Source: Pseudomonas entomophila
GTDB taxonomy: Bacteria; Pseudomonadota; Gammaproteobacteria; Pseudomonadales; Pseudomonadaceae
Direction of reading: 5' to 3'
NCBI RefSeq assembly: GCF_029478665.1
Contig: NZ_JARPQB010000044.1
Location: 1 to 46,353, forward strand
Length of the DNA: 46,353 bases
Part shown: piece by piece, positions 7,193 through 15,841 of the stretch
Layout: every line of letters starts with the position of its first letter
How positions within the stretch are numbered: position 1 is the stretch's first letter
Translations under genes and position numbers: made by a program
Notes under the pieces: model-generated
Told to the model about the DNA's origin: nothing
The model's database searches: none
Seen by the model: only the letters and a program-made list of their open reading frames with translations

Positions 7193-8095
7193 TCAGTGCT
7201 GAGTTTCTGACGGTACGTCAGTACCACCACCCGCGAACAATTGCGCAACATCGCTCGCATCGAAGAGATAGCGCTCGTTGCAGAACTGGCAATCGATCTC
7301 GACTTGGCCGCCGCATTCCTCGACCAACGCCTTGGCATCCTGCTCGCCGAGGCTGACCAGGGCGTTGCTGGAGCGCTCGCGCGAGCAGCTGCAACGGAAG
7401 CGTAGCGGCTGGATGTCGAACAGACGAACCGCGTCCTCGTGGTACAGGCGGTGCAGCACGGTTTCGTTGTCCAGCCCGAGCAGTTCCTCGGCCTTGACGG
7501 TGTTGGCGAGGGCCTTGACGTGGGCCCAGCTTTCCTCGCGCTCCTCGATATCCTTGTGGATTTCGGCCGGCAGCTGCTGCACCAGAAGACCGCGGGCACG
7601 CGCGCCATCGGCGGTCAGGGAAATGCTGGTGTTCACCTGCTGGGACATGACGAAGTAGTTGGTGAAGCACTCCGACAGGTCCTGACCGTCCAGCTCGACG
7701 GTGCCCTGGTAACGCTGGCCGTTGACCGGAATGATGGTCAGCACCAGGTGGCCGCCTGGCATCAGGTCGGCAAGGCGCGCGTCATCCTTGATCTGGTCGG
7801 CTTCATAGCGCGCCAGGCCACGGATGTCATGCTCGCTGGTGTATTCGATAGCCAACAGCGGCACTGGGCCGCTGGACTGTGCCTGGAGGATCAGCAACCC
7901 ATCAAACTTGAGGGTGCCGACCAGCAGCGCAGCGGCGGCCATCAGCTCGCCCAGCAGGTGTTGGACCGGGCGCGGGTAAGCGTGCTTGGCCAGCACTTCG
8001 GCGTAGCTACGTTCAAGCGCGACCATCTCGCCGCGCACGTCGCGGTCGTCGAACAGGAAGCGTTGGGTGAAATCGGTATCTGGCAAGTCGCTCAT
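7193..8095 (-). CDS. hslO: Redox-regulated chaperone Hsp33
   Basis: A cytoplasmic holdase that prevents protein aggregation under oxidative and heat stress; zinc release and disulfide formation switch it on. It has 300 residues, the usual length. The C-terminal redox switch is intact: C235-S-C237 and C269-QF-C272, i.e. the canonical CxC and CxxC zinc ligands. The N-terminal substrate-binding domain is recognisable by DGLLILQAQSSGPV and the TADGARARGLLVQQLP stretch. It is divergent from the PAP2 phosphatase gene and upstream of pckA on the same strand, an order I recall from other pseudomonads. Confidence 0.97.
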   Translation of the reverse strand: MSDLPDTDFTQRFLFDDRDVRGEMVALERSYAEVLAKHAYPRPVQHLLGELMAAAALLVGTLKFDGLLILQAQSSGPVPLLAIEYTSEHDIRGLARYEADQIKDDARLADLMPGGHLVLTIIPVNGQRYQGTVELDGQDLSECFTNYFVMSQQVNTSISLTADGARARGLLVQQLPAEIHKDIEEREESWAHVKALANTVKAEELLGLDNETVLHRLYHEDAVRLFDIQPLRFRCSCSRERSSNALVSLGEQDAKALVEECGGQVEIDCQFCNERYLFDASDVAQLFAGGGTDVPSETQH

Positions 8096-8157
8096 GGTTG
8101 TCTGGCTTTCTGAAAATGATTACAAAATAATTACAGGAGACTGAAAGGTCTGTCGTA

Positions 8158-8176
8158 GAGCGCTCGCAAAGCGCTC
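8158..8176. promoter_or_regulatory. GAGCGCT-N5-AGCGCTC inverted repeat before the PAP2 gene
   Basis: A perfect 7-bp inverted repeat ending 27 bases before the ATG at 8204, inside the hslO/PAP2 divergent spacer. It may be an operator or a 5'-UTR hairpin. Confidence 0.35.
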
Positions 8177-8203
8177 ATTTGCCGTTGGAGATCGAGGTAT
8201 TTT

Positions 8204-9004
8204 ATGGATAATCGACCACTGTTCCAAGCAAGGTGGTCCTGGGGCCCTTTGGTAGCCTGCACGCTCCTGCCCATCGCCCTACTGTGTTTCTGGTTGTGGC
8301 CCGTTGGCCAGATCCTTTGCCTGACTTTCGACGAGTGGCTGTTCCACAGCCTCAACGCCCCGCTGGCCGACAACGTGGTCTGGCGCTCCATCTGGGCGCT
8401 CGGCAGCCTGCGCCCGTTCGACATCCTGGTCGGGTTGATCATGCTGTCGCTGCTGGTTCGCGGCGATTGGGTGTTCAAGGCCATCCATGTTCGCCAGGCG
8501 TTTTTCGCCTTCCTGGTGACCCTGCTCCTCTTAGTGGTGATTCGCGCGCTGTTTTCCAAGTGGGTCAGCGCAATGGGCTGGCAACACAATAGCCCATCGA
8601 TGGTGTTCGACAACGCCGTGCACCTGAGCGACTACTACCCGAACCTGGAAAAGAAGTGGGAGCTCAAGGACCGTTCGAGCCAGAGTTTCCCGGGTGACCA
8701 CGCCTCGGTACTGCTGATCTGGGCGCTGTTCATGAGCCTGTTCAGCCGACGCCTGGTGCAGCACCTGGTGATCTGGGCACTGGCCTGCCTGTTCATGTTG
8801 CCGCGCCTGGTGGCGGGCGCGCACTGGGGGCAGGACGACTACATCGGCGGGTTGCTGATGGCCGTGCTGGCCTTGGGCTGGAGCTGCCACACGCCGCTGG
8901 CGGCCAAGGCCAGCGCGGCATTGGTGCGCTGCACGGCGCCATTGTTTGATCTGCTCGGCAAGCTACCCGTGGTCAGGCGGATGAGCGTCATCCGCGCGGC
9001 CTGA
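8204..9004 (+). CDS. PAP2-family membrane phosphatase
   Basis: A 266-residue integral membrane protein of the phosphatidic acid phosphatase type 2 superfamily, which removes phosphate from lipid or isoprenoid phosphates at the membrane. Hydrophobic segments lie at about 17-42, 72-87, 98-115, 168-182, 187-205 and 213-230. The catalytic motif C2 is FPGDHAS (162-168, His166), and motif C3 is RLVAGAHWGQD (201-211). Motif C1 should lie in KWELKDRSSQ just before C2, where the typical K-x6-R-P is not clear. It is similar to LpxT or undecaprenyl-pyrophosphate phosphatases, but the substrate cannot be decided. The ribosome site is GGAG/GAGG before the ATG. It stands alone, followed by a REP pair. Confidence 0.85.
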   Translation: MDNRPLFQARWSWGPLVACTLLPIALLCFWLWPVGQILCLTFDEWLFHSLNAPLADNVVWRSIWALGSLRPFDILVGLIMLSLLVRGDWVFKAIHVRQAFFAFLVTLLLLVVIRALFSKWVSAMGWQHNSPSMVFDNAVHLSDYYPNLEKKWELKDRSSQSFPGDHASVLLIWALFMSLFSRRLVQHLVIWALACLFMLPRLVAGAHWGQDDYIGGLLMAVLALGWSCHTPLAAKASAALVRCTAPLFDLLGKLPVVRRMSVIRAA

Positions 9005-9013
9005 TCACGCCCC

Positions 9014-9080
9014 CTGTAGGAGCCAGCCTTGCTGGCGAACGGCGCCAATACGCACGTTCGCCAGCAAGGCTGGCTCCTAC
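9014..9080. repeat. REP pair (CCAGCCTTGCTGGCG core)
   Basis: Inverted arms TGTAGGAGCCAGCCTTGCTG and its reverse complement, between the convergent PAP2 and hslR genes. Confidence 0.88.
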
Positions 9081-9101
9081 GCACTCAGGCCAGGTCGCTG
9101 G

Positions 9102-9503
9102 TCATTCGAAACTGCCATGCAGCTGGTGAATCTGCCGCCGCTGCTTCTTGGTCGGCCGCCCGTCGGTGGTCACCCCCATCGCCCCCGCCTTGCGCATTTC
9201 GGCCGCCTGCTCGCGCCGCTTCACGCTCTCGGGCGTTTCCTCATACAGTGCCTGCGCCTCCGGCGCCCCACGCCGCACCACCGACAATGCCTTCACCACC
9301 ACGGTGCGCTCGTCGAAGCCGGTGCGCAGCACGAACGCGTCGCCCACCCGTGGTTCCTTGCCCGGCTTGCAACGTTCGCCCCGGCAGTGCACCTTGCCGC
9401 TCTCGATGGCCGCCTTGGCCAGGGCGCGGGTCTTGTAGAAGCGCGCCGCCCACAACCACTTGTCCAGGCGCACCTTGTCGTCGTCTTCAGGCTTTTGTGC
9501 CAT
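9102..9503 (-). CDS. hslR: Heat shock protein 15, ribosome-associated S4 RNA-binding protein
   Basis: Hsp15 binds free 50S subunits that still carry a nascent chain and helps recycle them after heat stress. It has 133 residues, the typical length. An S4 domain occupies about 8-70 (VRLDKWLWAARFYKTRALAK, then KVHCRGERCKPGKEP), followed by a basic C-terminal tail (RPTKKQRRQIHQLHG). The ATG at 9503 (MAQKPEDDDK) is preferred; the nine upstream codons in frame lack a ribosome site. It is divergent from rimBK. Confidence 0.93.
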   Translation of the reverse strand: MAQKPEDDDKVRLDKWLWAARFYKTRALAKAAIESGKVHCRGERCKPGKEPRVGDAFVLRTGFDERTVVVKALSVVRRGAPEAQALYEETPESVKRREQAAEMRKAGAMGVTTDGRPTKKQRRQIHQLHGSFE

Positions 9504-9612
9504 GGTTTTTCCTCGAATTCTGTCTTTCACGGAACTGTACTACCGTGACTGACGGATGCAAAAAATCCGTGCCGTCATTACAGTTCACCACCTCATCCGC
9601 AGGGCACGCTTC

Positions 9613-10095
9613 GTGAAGACATTTGACCACCTGACTGTGATCGGCCTGCGCGAGTGGGTCGCCCTGCCCGACCTCGGTGTCGCTGGCCTGCGCGCCAAGA
9701 TCGACACCGGCGCCAGCACCTCCAGCCTGCACGCCACCGACGTCGAGCCCTTCGAACGCGACGGCCAGTCGTGGGTGCGTTTCACCGCGCACCTCGGTTC
9801 GGTGGTGCAACTGCGCCATCGCCGCTGCGAGGCGCCGCTGGTGACCATGAAGACCATCAAGAGCTCCAACGGCCACGCCCAGGCCCGCTACGTGATCCGC
9901 ACCAGCCTGGCGCTGGGCGACCGGGTCTGGGAAGTGGAGTTCACCCTGGCCTGCCGCAAGAACATGCGTTACCGGCTGCTGCTGGGCTCCAAGGCGCTCA
10001 TCCACGGCCAACTGGTGGTCAACCCCGGCCTCAAGTACGTCCAGGACAAACCGGCCTTCCCGGCCACCCTTTCCCCTGTCACAGGTGCTGCATGA
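9613..10095 (+). CDS. rimB: RimB-like retropepsin-type/ATP-dependent zinc protease family protein
   Basis: A 160-residue protein of the family annotated as ATP-dependent zinc protease, with an aspartic-protease-like fold: the motif AKIDTGASTSSLHA has the D-T-G-A active-site triad of retropepsins. In Pseudomonas it is described as working with RimK in ribosomal protein S6 modification; the exact role here is inferred from that. I choose the GTG at 9613 (VKTFDHLTVIGLREW) because AGGG lies eight bases upstream. An ATG at 9556 would add 19 residues that look like untranslated leader and has no ribosome site. The stop overlaps the rimK start (ATGA), so the two are translationally coupled. I cannot recognise a rimA gene in the window. 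Confidence 0.8.
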   Translation: MKTFDHLTVIGLREWVALPDLGVAGLRAKIDTGASTSSLHATDVEPFERDGQSWVRFTAHLGSVVQLRHRRCEAPLVTMKTIKSSNGHAQARYVIRTSLALGDRVWEVEFTLACRKNMRYRLLLGSKALIHGQLVVNPGLKYVQDKPAFPATLSPVTGAA

Positions 10096-10997
10096 AGATC
10101 GCTGTGCTGTCGCGCAATCCGCGTCTGTATTCCACCCGCCGCCTGGTCGAGGCCGGTACCCAGCGGGGCCATGAAGTGGTGGTGATCGACACGCTCCGGG
10201 CCTATATGAACATCGCCAGCCACAAGCCGCAGATCCACTACCGCGGCAAACCGCTGGAAGGTTTCGACGCGGTGATCCCGCGCATCGGCGCTTCGGTCAC
10301 CTTCTACGGCTGCGCGGTACTGCGCCAGTTCGAGATGATGGGGGTGTACCCGCTCAACGAATCGGTGGCCATCGCCCGTTCCCGGGACAAGCTGCGCTCC
10401 CTGCAGCTGCTCTCGCGCCGTGGGATCGGCCTGCCCATCACCGGTTTCGCCCACTCGCCAGACGACATCCCCGACCTGATCCAGATGGTCAACGGGGCGC
10501 CCCTGGTGATCAAGGTGCTCGAAGGCACGCAAGGCATCGGCGTGGTGTTGTGCGAGACCACCAAGGCCGCGGAGTCGGTGATCGAGGCGTTCATGGGCCT
10601 GAAGCAGAACATCATGGTCCAGGAATACATCAAGGAGGCCGGCGGCGCCGACATCCGCTGTTTCGTGGTGGGCGACAAGGTCATCGCCTCGATGAAACGC
10701 CAGGCCAAGCCGGGCGAGTTCCGCTCCAACCTGCACCGCGGTGGCGTGGCCAGCCTGATCAAGATCACCCCCGAGGAGCGCATGACCGCCATTCGCGCGG
10801 CCAAGGTGATGGGCTTGAGCGTGGCGGGCGTGGATATCCTGCGCTCGAACCATGGGCCGCTGGTGATGGAGGTGAACTCATCGCCGGGGCTGGAGGGCAT
10901 CGAGGTGACCACCGGAAAGGATGTGGCCGGGATGATCATCGAGCATCTGGAGAAGAACAGCGGGCCGAATCAGACGCGGACCAAGGGTAAAGGATAG
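10092..10997 (+). CDS. rimK: Ribosomal protein S6 glutamate ligase
   Basis: An ATP-grasp enzyme that adds glutamate residues to the C-terminus of ribosomal protein S6 (RpsF), changing translation output. It has 301 residues, as in E. coli RimK. It starts MKIAVLSRNPRLYSTRRLVE. The ATP-grasp core includes PLVIKVLEGTQGIGVVL, the MVQEYIKEAGGADIRCFVVG segment and the metal-binding VMEVNSSPGLEGIE near residue 260. It overlaps rimB by four bases (ATGA). The gene ends before a REP pair separating it from the convergent envZ. Confidence 0.96.
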   Translation: MKIAVLSRNPRLYSTRRLVEAGTQRGHEVVVIDTLRAYMNIASHKPQIHYRGKPLEGFDAVIPRIGASVTFYGCAVLRQFEMMGVYPLNESVAIARSRDKLRSLQLLSRRGIGLPITGFAHSPDDIPDLIQMVNGAPLVIKVLEGTQGIGVVLCETTKAAESVIEAFMGLKQNIMVQEYIKEAGGADIRCFVVGDKVIASMKRQAKPGEFRSNLHRGGVASLIKITPEERMTAIRAAKVMGLSVAGVDILRSNHGPLVMEVNSSPGLEGIEVTTGKDVAGMIIEHLEKNSGPNQTRTKGKG

Positions 10998-11013
10998 GCG
11001 GAGTACGCTACCC

Positions 11014-11118
11014 CTGTAGGAGCCGGCCTTGCCGGCGAAGGGGCCGGCAGTGGCAGCGCAAGACAACCGCCCTGTGCTGCCGGTGCGGGCCCTTTCGCCA
11101 GCAAGGCTGGCTCCTGCA
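11014..11118. repeat. REP pair (CCGGCCTTGCCGGCG core, degenerate right arm)
   Basis: The left arm TGTAGGAGCCGGCCTTGCCG and the right arm CGCCAGCAAGGCTGGCTCCT are inverted, between the convergent rimK and envZ genes. The outer base pair of the right arm has changed (TGCAAG instead of TACAG). Confidence 0.82.
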
Positions 11119-11135
11119 AGAGCTCGGGCTTGTCT

Positions 11136-12449
11136 TTAAACGGCGTTACGCGGCAGCAACAGCCCCAGCGGCAATCTCACCCGTGCCTCGATCCCGCCAC
11201 CGGAGCGATTGCGCAGTTCCACATTGCCGCCGTGCTGCGCGGCAATCCGTTTGACGATCGCCAACCCCAGCCCGGTGCCCTTGCCACCCCGCGCGCGGTC
11301 ACCGCGGATGAACGGGTTGAAGATGGTCTCCAGCTCCGACTCATCGATCCCCGCGCCACGGTCCAGCACGCTGAGCACCACATAAGGTGCGCTCTGGTCA
11401 CCCGATACATAGGCCGCCACCTCGACACCCTTGCCGGCATGGTGCAGGGCATTGCCGATCAGGTTGCCGAGCATGCGTTTGAGCGACACCCGCCGCAGCG
11501 GGAAGGGTGGAATGGGCTCCAGGCACAGGCGCACCTGCTCCTTGTGCTGGTTGTAGGGTGCCACCACTTCGTAGATCAGGTCATTCAGGTCGACCTCTTC
11601 CACCGGCTCGTCGCGCCCGTCACGGATGAACGCCAGGAACTGGTCGAGAATCGCGTCCATGTCCTCGATATCGCGGACCATGTCGTCGCTGAGGTCGCTT
11701 TCATTGCCCATCAGCGACAGCGACAAGCGCAGCCTCGTAAGCGGTGTGCGCAGGTCATGGGAGACCCCGGCGAGCATCAGCTCACGTTCGCGCCCGGCCT
11801 GCTCGACGTCCTCGGCCATCTGGTTGAAGGCGCGGTACACCTCGGTCATCTCGCTGGGGGTATCGCTGATGGGCAGGCGCACGCTGCGCCCCTGGCCCAA
11901 CTGGCGGGCGGCGAACACCAGGCGCTTGAGCGGCTGGTTGAGCTGGCGCACGAAGATCCACGCCGAGGCCGTGGACAACAGGCCGATGGCCAGGAACCAG
12001 CCGAGCACGTTCCAGATCTTCTGCCCACGCAGCGGGTGTGGATACAGCGGCACCTTGAGCCAGCCCGGGCCCAGGCTCGGGGCATTCACCCAGAGCGCGG
12101 GCGGCGCGTGGATGCGCAGGCGCACTTCAGTGTCCTCGCCCAGTTCCGCCTGCATCTGGCGCTGGTAGATCTCGCTGTAGGGCCAGTGCTGCTCGCCCTC
12201 CGGCACACCGGAACCGGTGACCCGGATCAGGCCTGCGGCCTCGGCGATCTTGTCGCGGTTCTCTTCATCCGCCGCCCAATAGGCGCGCAACGTCAGTGCC
12301 ACGCCGTGGCTGTACTGGCGGTCGACCAGCACGTCCTCGTTCATCAGCAGGTACACCAGCGTCAGCGCCTTGGAAAACAGCACGACGATCAGCACCAGCC
12401 ACAAGGTGCGGGCGAAGAAGCTTTGCGGGAACCAGAGAGGGGTTTTCAT
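11136..12449 (-). CDS. envZ: Osmosensor histidine kinase EnvZ
   Basis: Inner-membrane sensor kinase that phosphorylates and dephosphorylates OmpR. Its 437 residues are arranged as TM1 (about 13-36), a periplasmic loop (about 37-148), TM2 (about 149-167), HAMP, then the dimerisation domain with the phospho-acceptor His231 in AGVSHDLRTPLTRLR. The ATPase domain has the N-box IGNALHHAGKGVEVA, DRGAGIDESELETIF and GTGLGLAIVKRIAAQHGG. It lies downstream of ompR on the same strand, but 94 bases away and with a terminator-like hairpin in between (12490-12519), so its expression may be attenuated relative to ompR. Confidence 0.95.
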   Translation of the reverse strand: MKTPLWFPQSFFARTLWLVLIVVLFSKALTLVYLLMNEDVLVDRQYSHGVALTLRAYWAADEENRDKIAEAAGLIRVTGSGVPEGEQHWPYSEIYQRQMQAELGEDTEVRLRIHAPPALWVNAPSLGPGWLKVPLYPHPLRGQKIWNVLGWFLAIGLLSTASAWIFVRQLNQPLKRLVFAARQLGQGRSVRLPISDTPSEMTEVYRAFNQMAEDVEQAGRERELMLAGVSHDLRTPLTRLRLSLSLMGNESDLSDDMVRDIEDMDAILDQFLAFIRDGRDEPVEEVDLNDLIYEVVAPYNQHKEQVRLCLEPIPPFPLRRVSLKRMLGNLIGNALHHAGKGVEVAAYVSGDQSAPYVVLSVLDRGAGIDESELETIFNPFIRGDRARGGKGTGLGLAIVKRIAAQHGGNVELRNRSGGGIEARVRLPLGLLLPRNAV

Positions 12450-12489
12450 CGATCAACTACTGTGCTGAAAAGGCCGGGCGCCACAGACG

Positions 12490-12519
12490 AAAACAGGGCG
12501 ACTCGCATGAGTCGCCCTG
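12490..12519 (-). terminator. Terminator-like hairpin between ompR and envZ
   Basis: A perfect 11-bp stem CAGGGCGACTC (12494-12504) / GAGTCGCCCTG (12509-12519) with a 4-base loop. On the minus strand it is followed by TTTT (complement of 12490-12493). Its position after the ompR stop and 40 bases before the envZ start suggests partial termination within the operon. Confidence 0.75.
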
Positions 12520-12543
12520 CTGCACCCGGACGAGCCGGCAGGC

Positions 12544-13284
12544 TCATTTGCCGGCGTTTCCGTCCGGCACGAAGACGTAGCCCACACCCCATACGGTCTG
12601 GATGTAGCGGGGCTTGGACGGGTCAGGCTCGATCATCCGGCGCAGGCGCGAGATCTGCACGTCGATGGAGCGCTCCAGGGCGTCCCACTCGCGACCACGG
12701 GCCAGGTTCATCAGCTTGTCGCGGGTCAGCGGCTCGCGGGCATGCATCACCAGGGCCTTGAGCACGGCGAACTCACCGGTGGTGAGCATGTGCGTCTCTG
12801 CGCCGCGCTTGAGTTCGCGGGTGGCCAGCGACAGCTCGTAGTCGCCGAAGGTGACGGTCTCTTCCTCGCTGCCAGGCGCACCCGGCACGCTCGGGGCCTG
12901 GCGGCGCAGCACGGCCTTGACCCGGGCCACCAGTTCGTCGGGGTTGAACGGCTTGGCCAGATAATCGTCGGCGCCCAGCTCCAGGCCCTTGATACGGCTG
13001 AGCTCATCGCCCTTGGCGGTGAGCATGATGATCGGGATCTGGTTGTTCGACGCGCGCAGGCGCTTGCAGGCGGACAGGCCGTCCTCGCCCGGCAGCATCA
13101 GGTCGAGTACCACCAGGTTGAACACTTCACGGGCCAGCAGGCGGTCCATCTGTTCGACGTTCGGTACGGTGCGGACACGGAAGCCCTTGCTGGTGAAGAA
13201 ACGGTCCAGCAGGCTGCTCAGGCCCGGGTCGTCGTCGACGATGAGAATCTTGTCGCCTTCTACGGCGTTTGCGGTGCTGGTCAT
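12544..13284 (-). CDS. ompR: Osmolarity response regulator OmpR
   Basis: DNA-binding partner of EnvZ, controlling envelope genes in response to osmolarity. Its 246 residues begin with a receiver domain holding the acidic cluster DDDP at 17-20, phospho-acceptor Asp61 in VVLDLMLPGEDGL and Lys91 in MLTAKGDE. A winged-helix domain follows (about 135-240, ending YIQTVWGVGYVFVPDG). AGGAGA precedes the ATG at 13284. It is divergent from tex, with about 230 bases between them, and followed by the hairpin at 12490-12519 and envZ. Confidence 0.96.
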   Translation of the reverse strand: MTSTANAVEGDKILIVDDDPGLSSLLDRFFTSKGFRVRTVPNVEQMDRLLAREVFNLVVLDLMLPGEDGLSACKRLRASNNQIPIIMLTAKGDELSRIKGLELGADDYLAKPFNPDELVARVKAVLRRQAPSVPGAPGSEEETVTFGDYELSLATRELKRGAETHMLTTGEFAVLKALVMHAREPLTRDKLMNLARGREWDALERSIDVQISRLRRMIEPDPSKPRYIQTVWGVGYVFVPDGNAGK

Positions 13285-13430
13285 GAATGTCTCCTCTGAT
13301 ATCGCCGCGCATTATGGCGTAGCCATTGCAGCGCGTGCCGTGTGCATTGTTAGCAGATTTTTCCCGGCATGCCACTGTCGCCACGTCGTCGGCTGGCGCC
13401 GCGCCATCACCGCAAGCCTGGCGCGATGGG

Positions 13431-13436
13431 TATAAT
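13431..13436 (+). promoter_or_regulatory. Probable -10 box of tex
   Basis: Consensus TATAAT, 78 bases before the tex ATG. The -35 region (about 13406-13413, ATCACCGC) is weak, so a helper factor or minor promoter is possible. Confidence 0.5.
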
Positions 13437-13513
13437 GCGCGGCTTTCACCCAGCGCCGCCGGGCCTGAACGCCCACCCGCGGCCTTGCATTCACTATTTG
13501 TCAGGTGGTTTTC

Positions 13514-15841
13514 ATGGACAGCATCAACAGCCGTATCGCCGAGGAACTGGGCGTACGCCCGCAACAGGTCGAAGCGGCCGTGGGCCTGTTGGACGAAGGC
13601 TCGACCGTGCCCTTCATCGCCCGTTACCGCAAGGAAGTGACCGGCAGCCTGGACGACACCCAACTGCGCCACCTGGAAGAGCGCCTGCGCTACCTGCGCG
13701 AACTCGACGAGCGCCGCGCCAGCATCCTGGCCAGCATCGAGGAGCAAGGCAAGCTGACCCCGGAGCTGGCCCGCGAGATCAAGCTGGCCGACACCAAGAC
13801 CCGTCTCGAAGACCTGTACCTGCCGTACAAGCAGAAGCGCCGCACCAAGGGCCAGATCGCCCTGGAAGCAGGCCTGGGCGATCTGGCCGACGGTCTGTTC
13901 AACGACCCGCAGCTGAACCCGGAAAACGAAGCCGCGCGCTTCGTCGACGCCGAGAAAGGCGTGGCCGACGTCAAGGCCGCCCTGGAAGGCGCCAAGTACA
14001 TCCTCATGGAACGCTTCGCCGAAGACGCCGCCCTGCTCGACAAGCTGCGCAATTTCCTCAAGCAGGAAGCGGTGCTGACCGCCCGCGTGGTGGCCGGCAA
14101 GGAAGAGGAAGGCGCCAAGTTCCGCGACTACTTCGCCCATGACGAGCTGCTGCGCACCGCGCCGTCGCACCGTGCCCTGGCGATCTTCCGCGGGCGCAAC
14201 GAAGGCGTGCTGAGCGCCTCGCTCAAGGTCGGCGAGGAGCTGCCGGGCACCCTGCACCCGTGCGAGCTGATGATCGGCCAGCAGGTCGGCATCGAGAACC
14301 GCAACCGCCCGGCTGACAAGTGGCTGGGCGAGGTGGTGCGCTGGACTTGGAAGGTCAAGCTGTACACCCACCTGGAAACCGACCTGTTCGGCGAACTGCG
14401 CGACAACGCCGAAGGCGAAGCGATCAACGTGTTCGCCCATAACCTGCACGACCTGCTGCTGGCCGCCCCAGCCGGCCCCCGCGCAACGCTGGGCTTCGAC
14501 CCGGGCCTGCGTACCGGTTGCAAGATTGCCGTGGTCGATGCCACCGGCAAGCTGCTGGACCACACCACGGTCTACCCGCACGCGCCGAAGAACGACTGGG
14601 ACCGCACGATCTCGATCATGGCCGCGCTGTGCGCCAAGCACTCGGTCGAGTTGATCGCCATCGGCAACGGCACCGCCAGCCGCGAGAGCGACAAACTGGT
14701 GGCCGAGCTGGTCAAGAAATACCCAGCCCTGAAAATCACCAAGATCATGGTCTCCGAGGCCGGCGCCTCGGTGTATTCGGCGTCGGAGCTGGCTGCCCGC
14801 GAATTCCCCGACCTGGACGTGTCGATTCGTGGCGCGGTATCCATCGCTCGCCGCCTGCAGGATCCACTGGCCGAGCTGGTGAAGATCGACCCGAAATCCA
14901 TTGGTGTCGGCCAGTACCAGCACGATGTGTCGCAGGTGAAGCTGGCTCGCGGCCTGGACGCCGTGGTCGAGGACTGCGTGAACGCCGTGGGTGTGGACGT
15001 TAACACCGCTTCCGTGGCGCTGCTGACGCGCATCTCCGGCCTCAACGCCACCCTGGCGCAGAACATCGTCGCCCACCGCGACGCCAACGGCCCGTTTGCC
15101 ACCCGCGCCGCCCTCAAGAAGGTCAGCCGCCTCGGCGAAAAGACCTTCGAACAGGCTGCCGGCTTCCTGCGCGTGATGAACGGTGACAACCCGCTGGACG
15201 CCTCGGCGGTGCACCCGGAAGCCTACCCGCTGGTGCAGCGCATCGCCGCCGGCACCGACCGCGACATCCGTTCGCTGATCGGCGACAGCGGTTTCCTCAA
15301 GCGCCTGGACCCGAAGAAGTTCACCGACGAAAGCTTCGGCCTGCCGACCGTCACCGACATTCTCCAGGAGCTGGACAAGCCTGGCCGCGACCCACGCCCC
15401 GAGTTCAAGACCGCCACCTTCCAGGACGGCGTCGAGGACCTCAAGGACCTGGAGCCGGGCATGATCCTCGAAGGCGTGGTGACCAACGTCACCAACTTCG
15501 GCGCCTTCGTCGACATCGGCGTGCACCAGGATGGCCTGGTACACATCTCGGCGCTGTCGGAGAAGTTCGTCAAGGACCCGCGTGAAGCGGTCAAGGCCGG
15601 CGACGTGGTCAAGGTGAAGGTCATGGAAGTGGACATCCCGCGCAAGCGCGTCGGCCTGTCCATGCGCATGAGCGACACCCCGGGCGAGAAGGTCGAGGGC
15701 AACCGTGGCGGTAACCGGGGTGGCAATGGCGGCAACCGTCAGCAACAAGCGCCACGCCCACGCGAAACCACCGCTGCGGCACCGGCCAACAACGCCATGG
15801 CGGCACTGTTCGCCAACGCCAAGCAGTTGAAGAAGAAGTAA
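13514..15841 (+). CDS. tex: Transcription accessory protein Tex
   Basis: A conserved nucleic-acid-binding protein affecting transcription and expression of stress or virulence genes. Its 775 residues show the Tex order: an N-terminal helical region, a YqgF/RNase-H-like domain starting near residue 325 (TLGFDPGLRTGCKIAVVD), a helix-hairpin-helix part (about 490-560, with VDVNTASVALLTRISG) and a C-terminal S1 RNA-binding domain (about 645-715, GVVTNVTNFGAFVDIG). A Gly/Asn/Arg-rich linker and tail (GNRGGNRGGNGGNRQQQ) follow. I start at ATG 13514 (MDSINSRIAEEL), not the GTG nine bases earlier. The stop codon overlaps the next start by one base. Confidence 0.96.
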   Translation: MDSINSRIAEELGVRPQQVEAAVGLLDEGSTVPFIARYRKEVTGSLDDTQLRHLEERLRYLRELDERRASILASIEEQGKLTPELAREIKLADTKTRLEDLYLPYKQKRRTKGQIALEAGLGDLADGLFNDPQLNPENEAARFVDAEKGVADVKAALEGAKYILMERFAEDAALLDKLRNFLKQEAVLTARVVAGKEEEGAKFRDYFAHDELLRTAPSHRALAIFRGRNEGVLSASLKVGEELPGTLHPCELMIGQQVGIENRNRPADKWLGEVVRWTWKVKLYTHLETDLFGELRDNAEGEAINVFAHNLHDLLLAAPAGPRATLGFDPGLRTGCKIAVVDATGKLLDHTTVYPHAPKNDWDRTISIMAALCAKHSVELIAIGNGTASRESDKLVAELVKKYPALKITKIMVSEAGASVYSASELAAREFPDLDVSIRGAVSIARRLQDPLAELVKIDPKSIGVGQYQHDVSQVKLARGLDAVVEDCVNAVGVDVNTASVALLTRISGLNATLAQNIVAHRDANGPFATRAALKKVSRLGEKTFEQAAGFLRVMNGDNPLDASAVHPEAYPLVQRIAAGTDRDIRSLIGDSGFLKRLDPKKFTDESFGLPTVTDILQELDKPGRDPRPEFKTATFQDGVEDLKDLEPGMILEGVVTNVTNFGAFVDIGVHQDGLVHISALSEKFVKDPREAVKAGDVVKVKVMEVDIPRKRVGLSMRMSDTPGEKVEGNRGGNRGGNGGNRQQQAPRPRETTAAAPANNAMAALFANAKQLKKK

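Noticed and set aside
5331..7202. 623-residue plus-strand ORF opposite pckA
   Set aside because: Antisense to the complete pckA gene; no signatures, no ribosome site.
9654..10997. 447-residue frame ending in RimK
   Set aside because: The first 146 residues are off-frame reading of rimB; RimK begins at the ATG at 10092.
13127..15748. 873-residue minus-strand ORF opposite tex
   Set aside because: Antisense to tex, low-complexity Gln/Ala/Gly-rich product.
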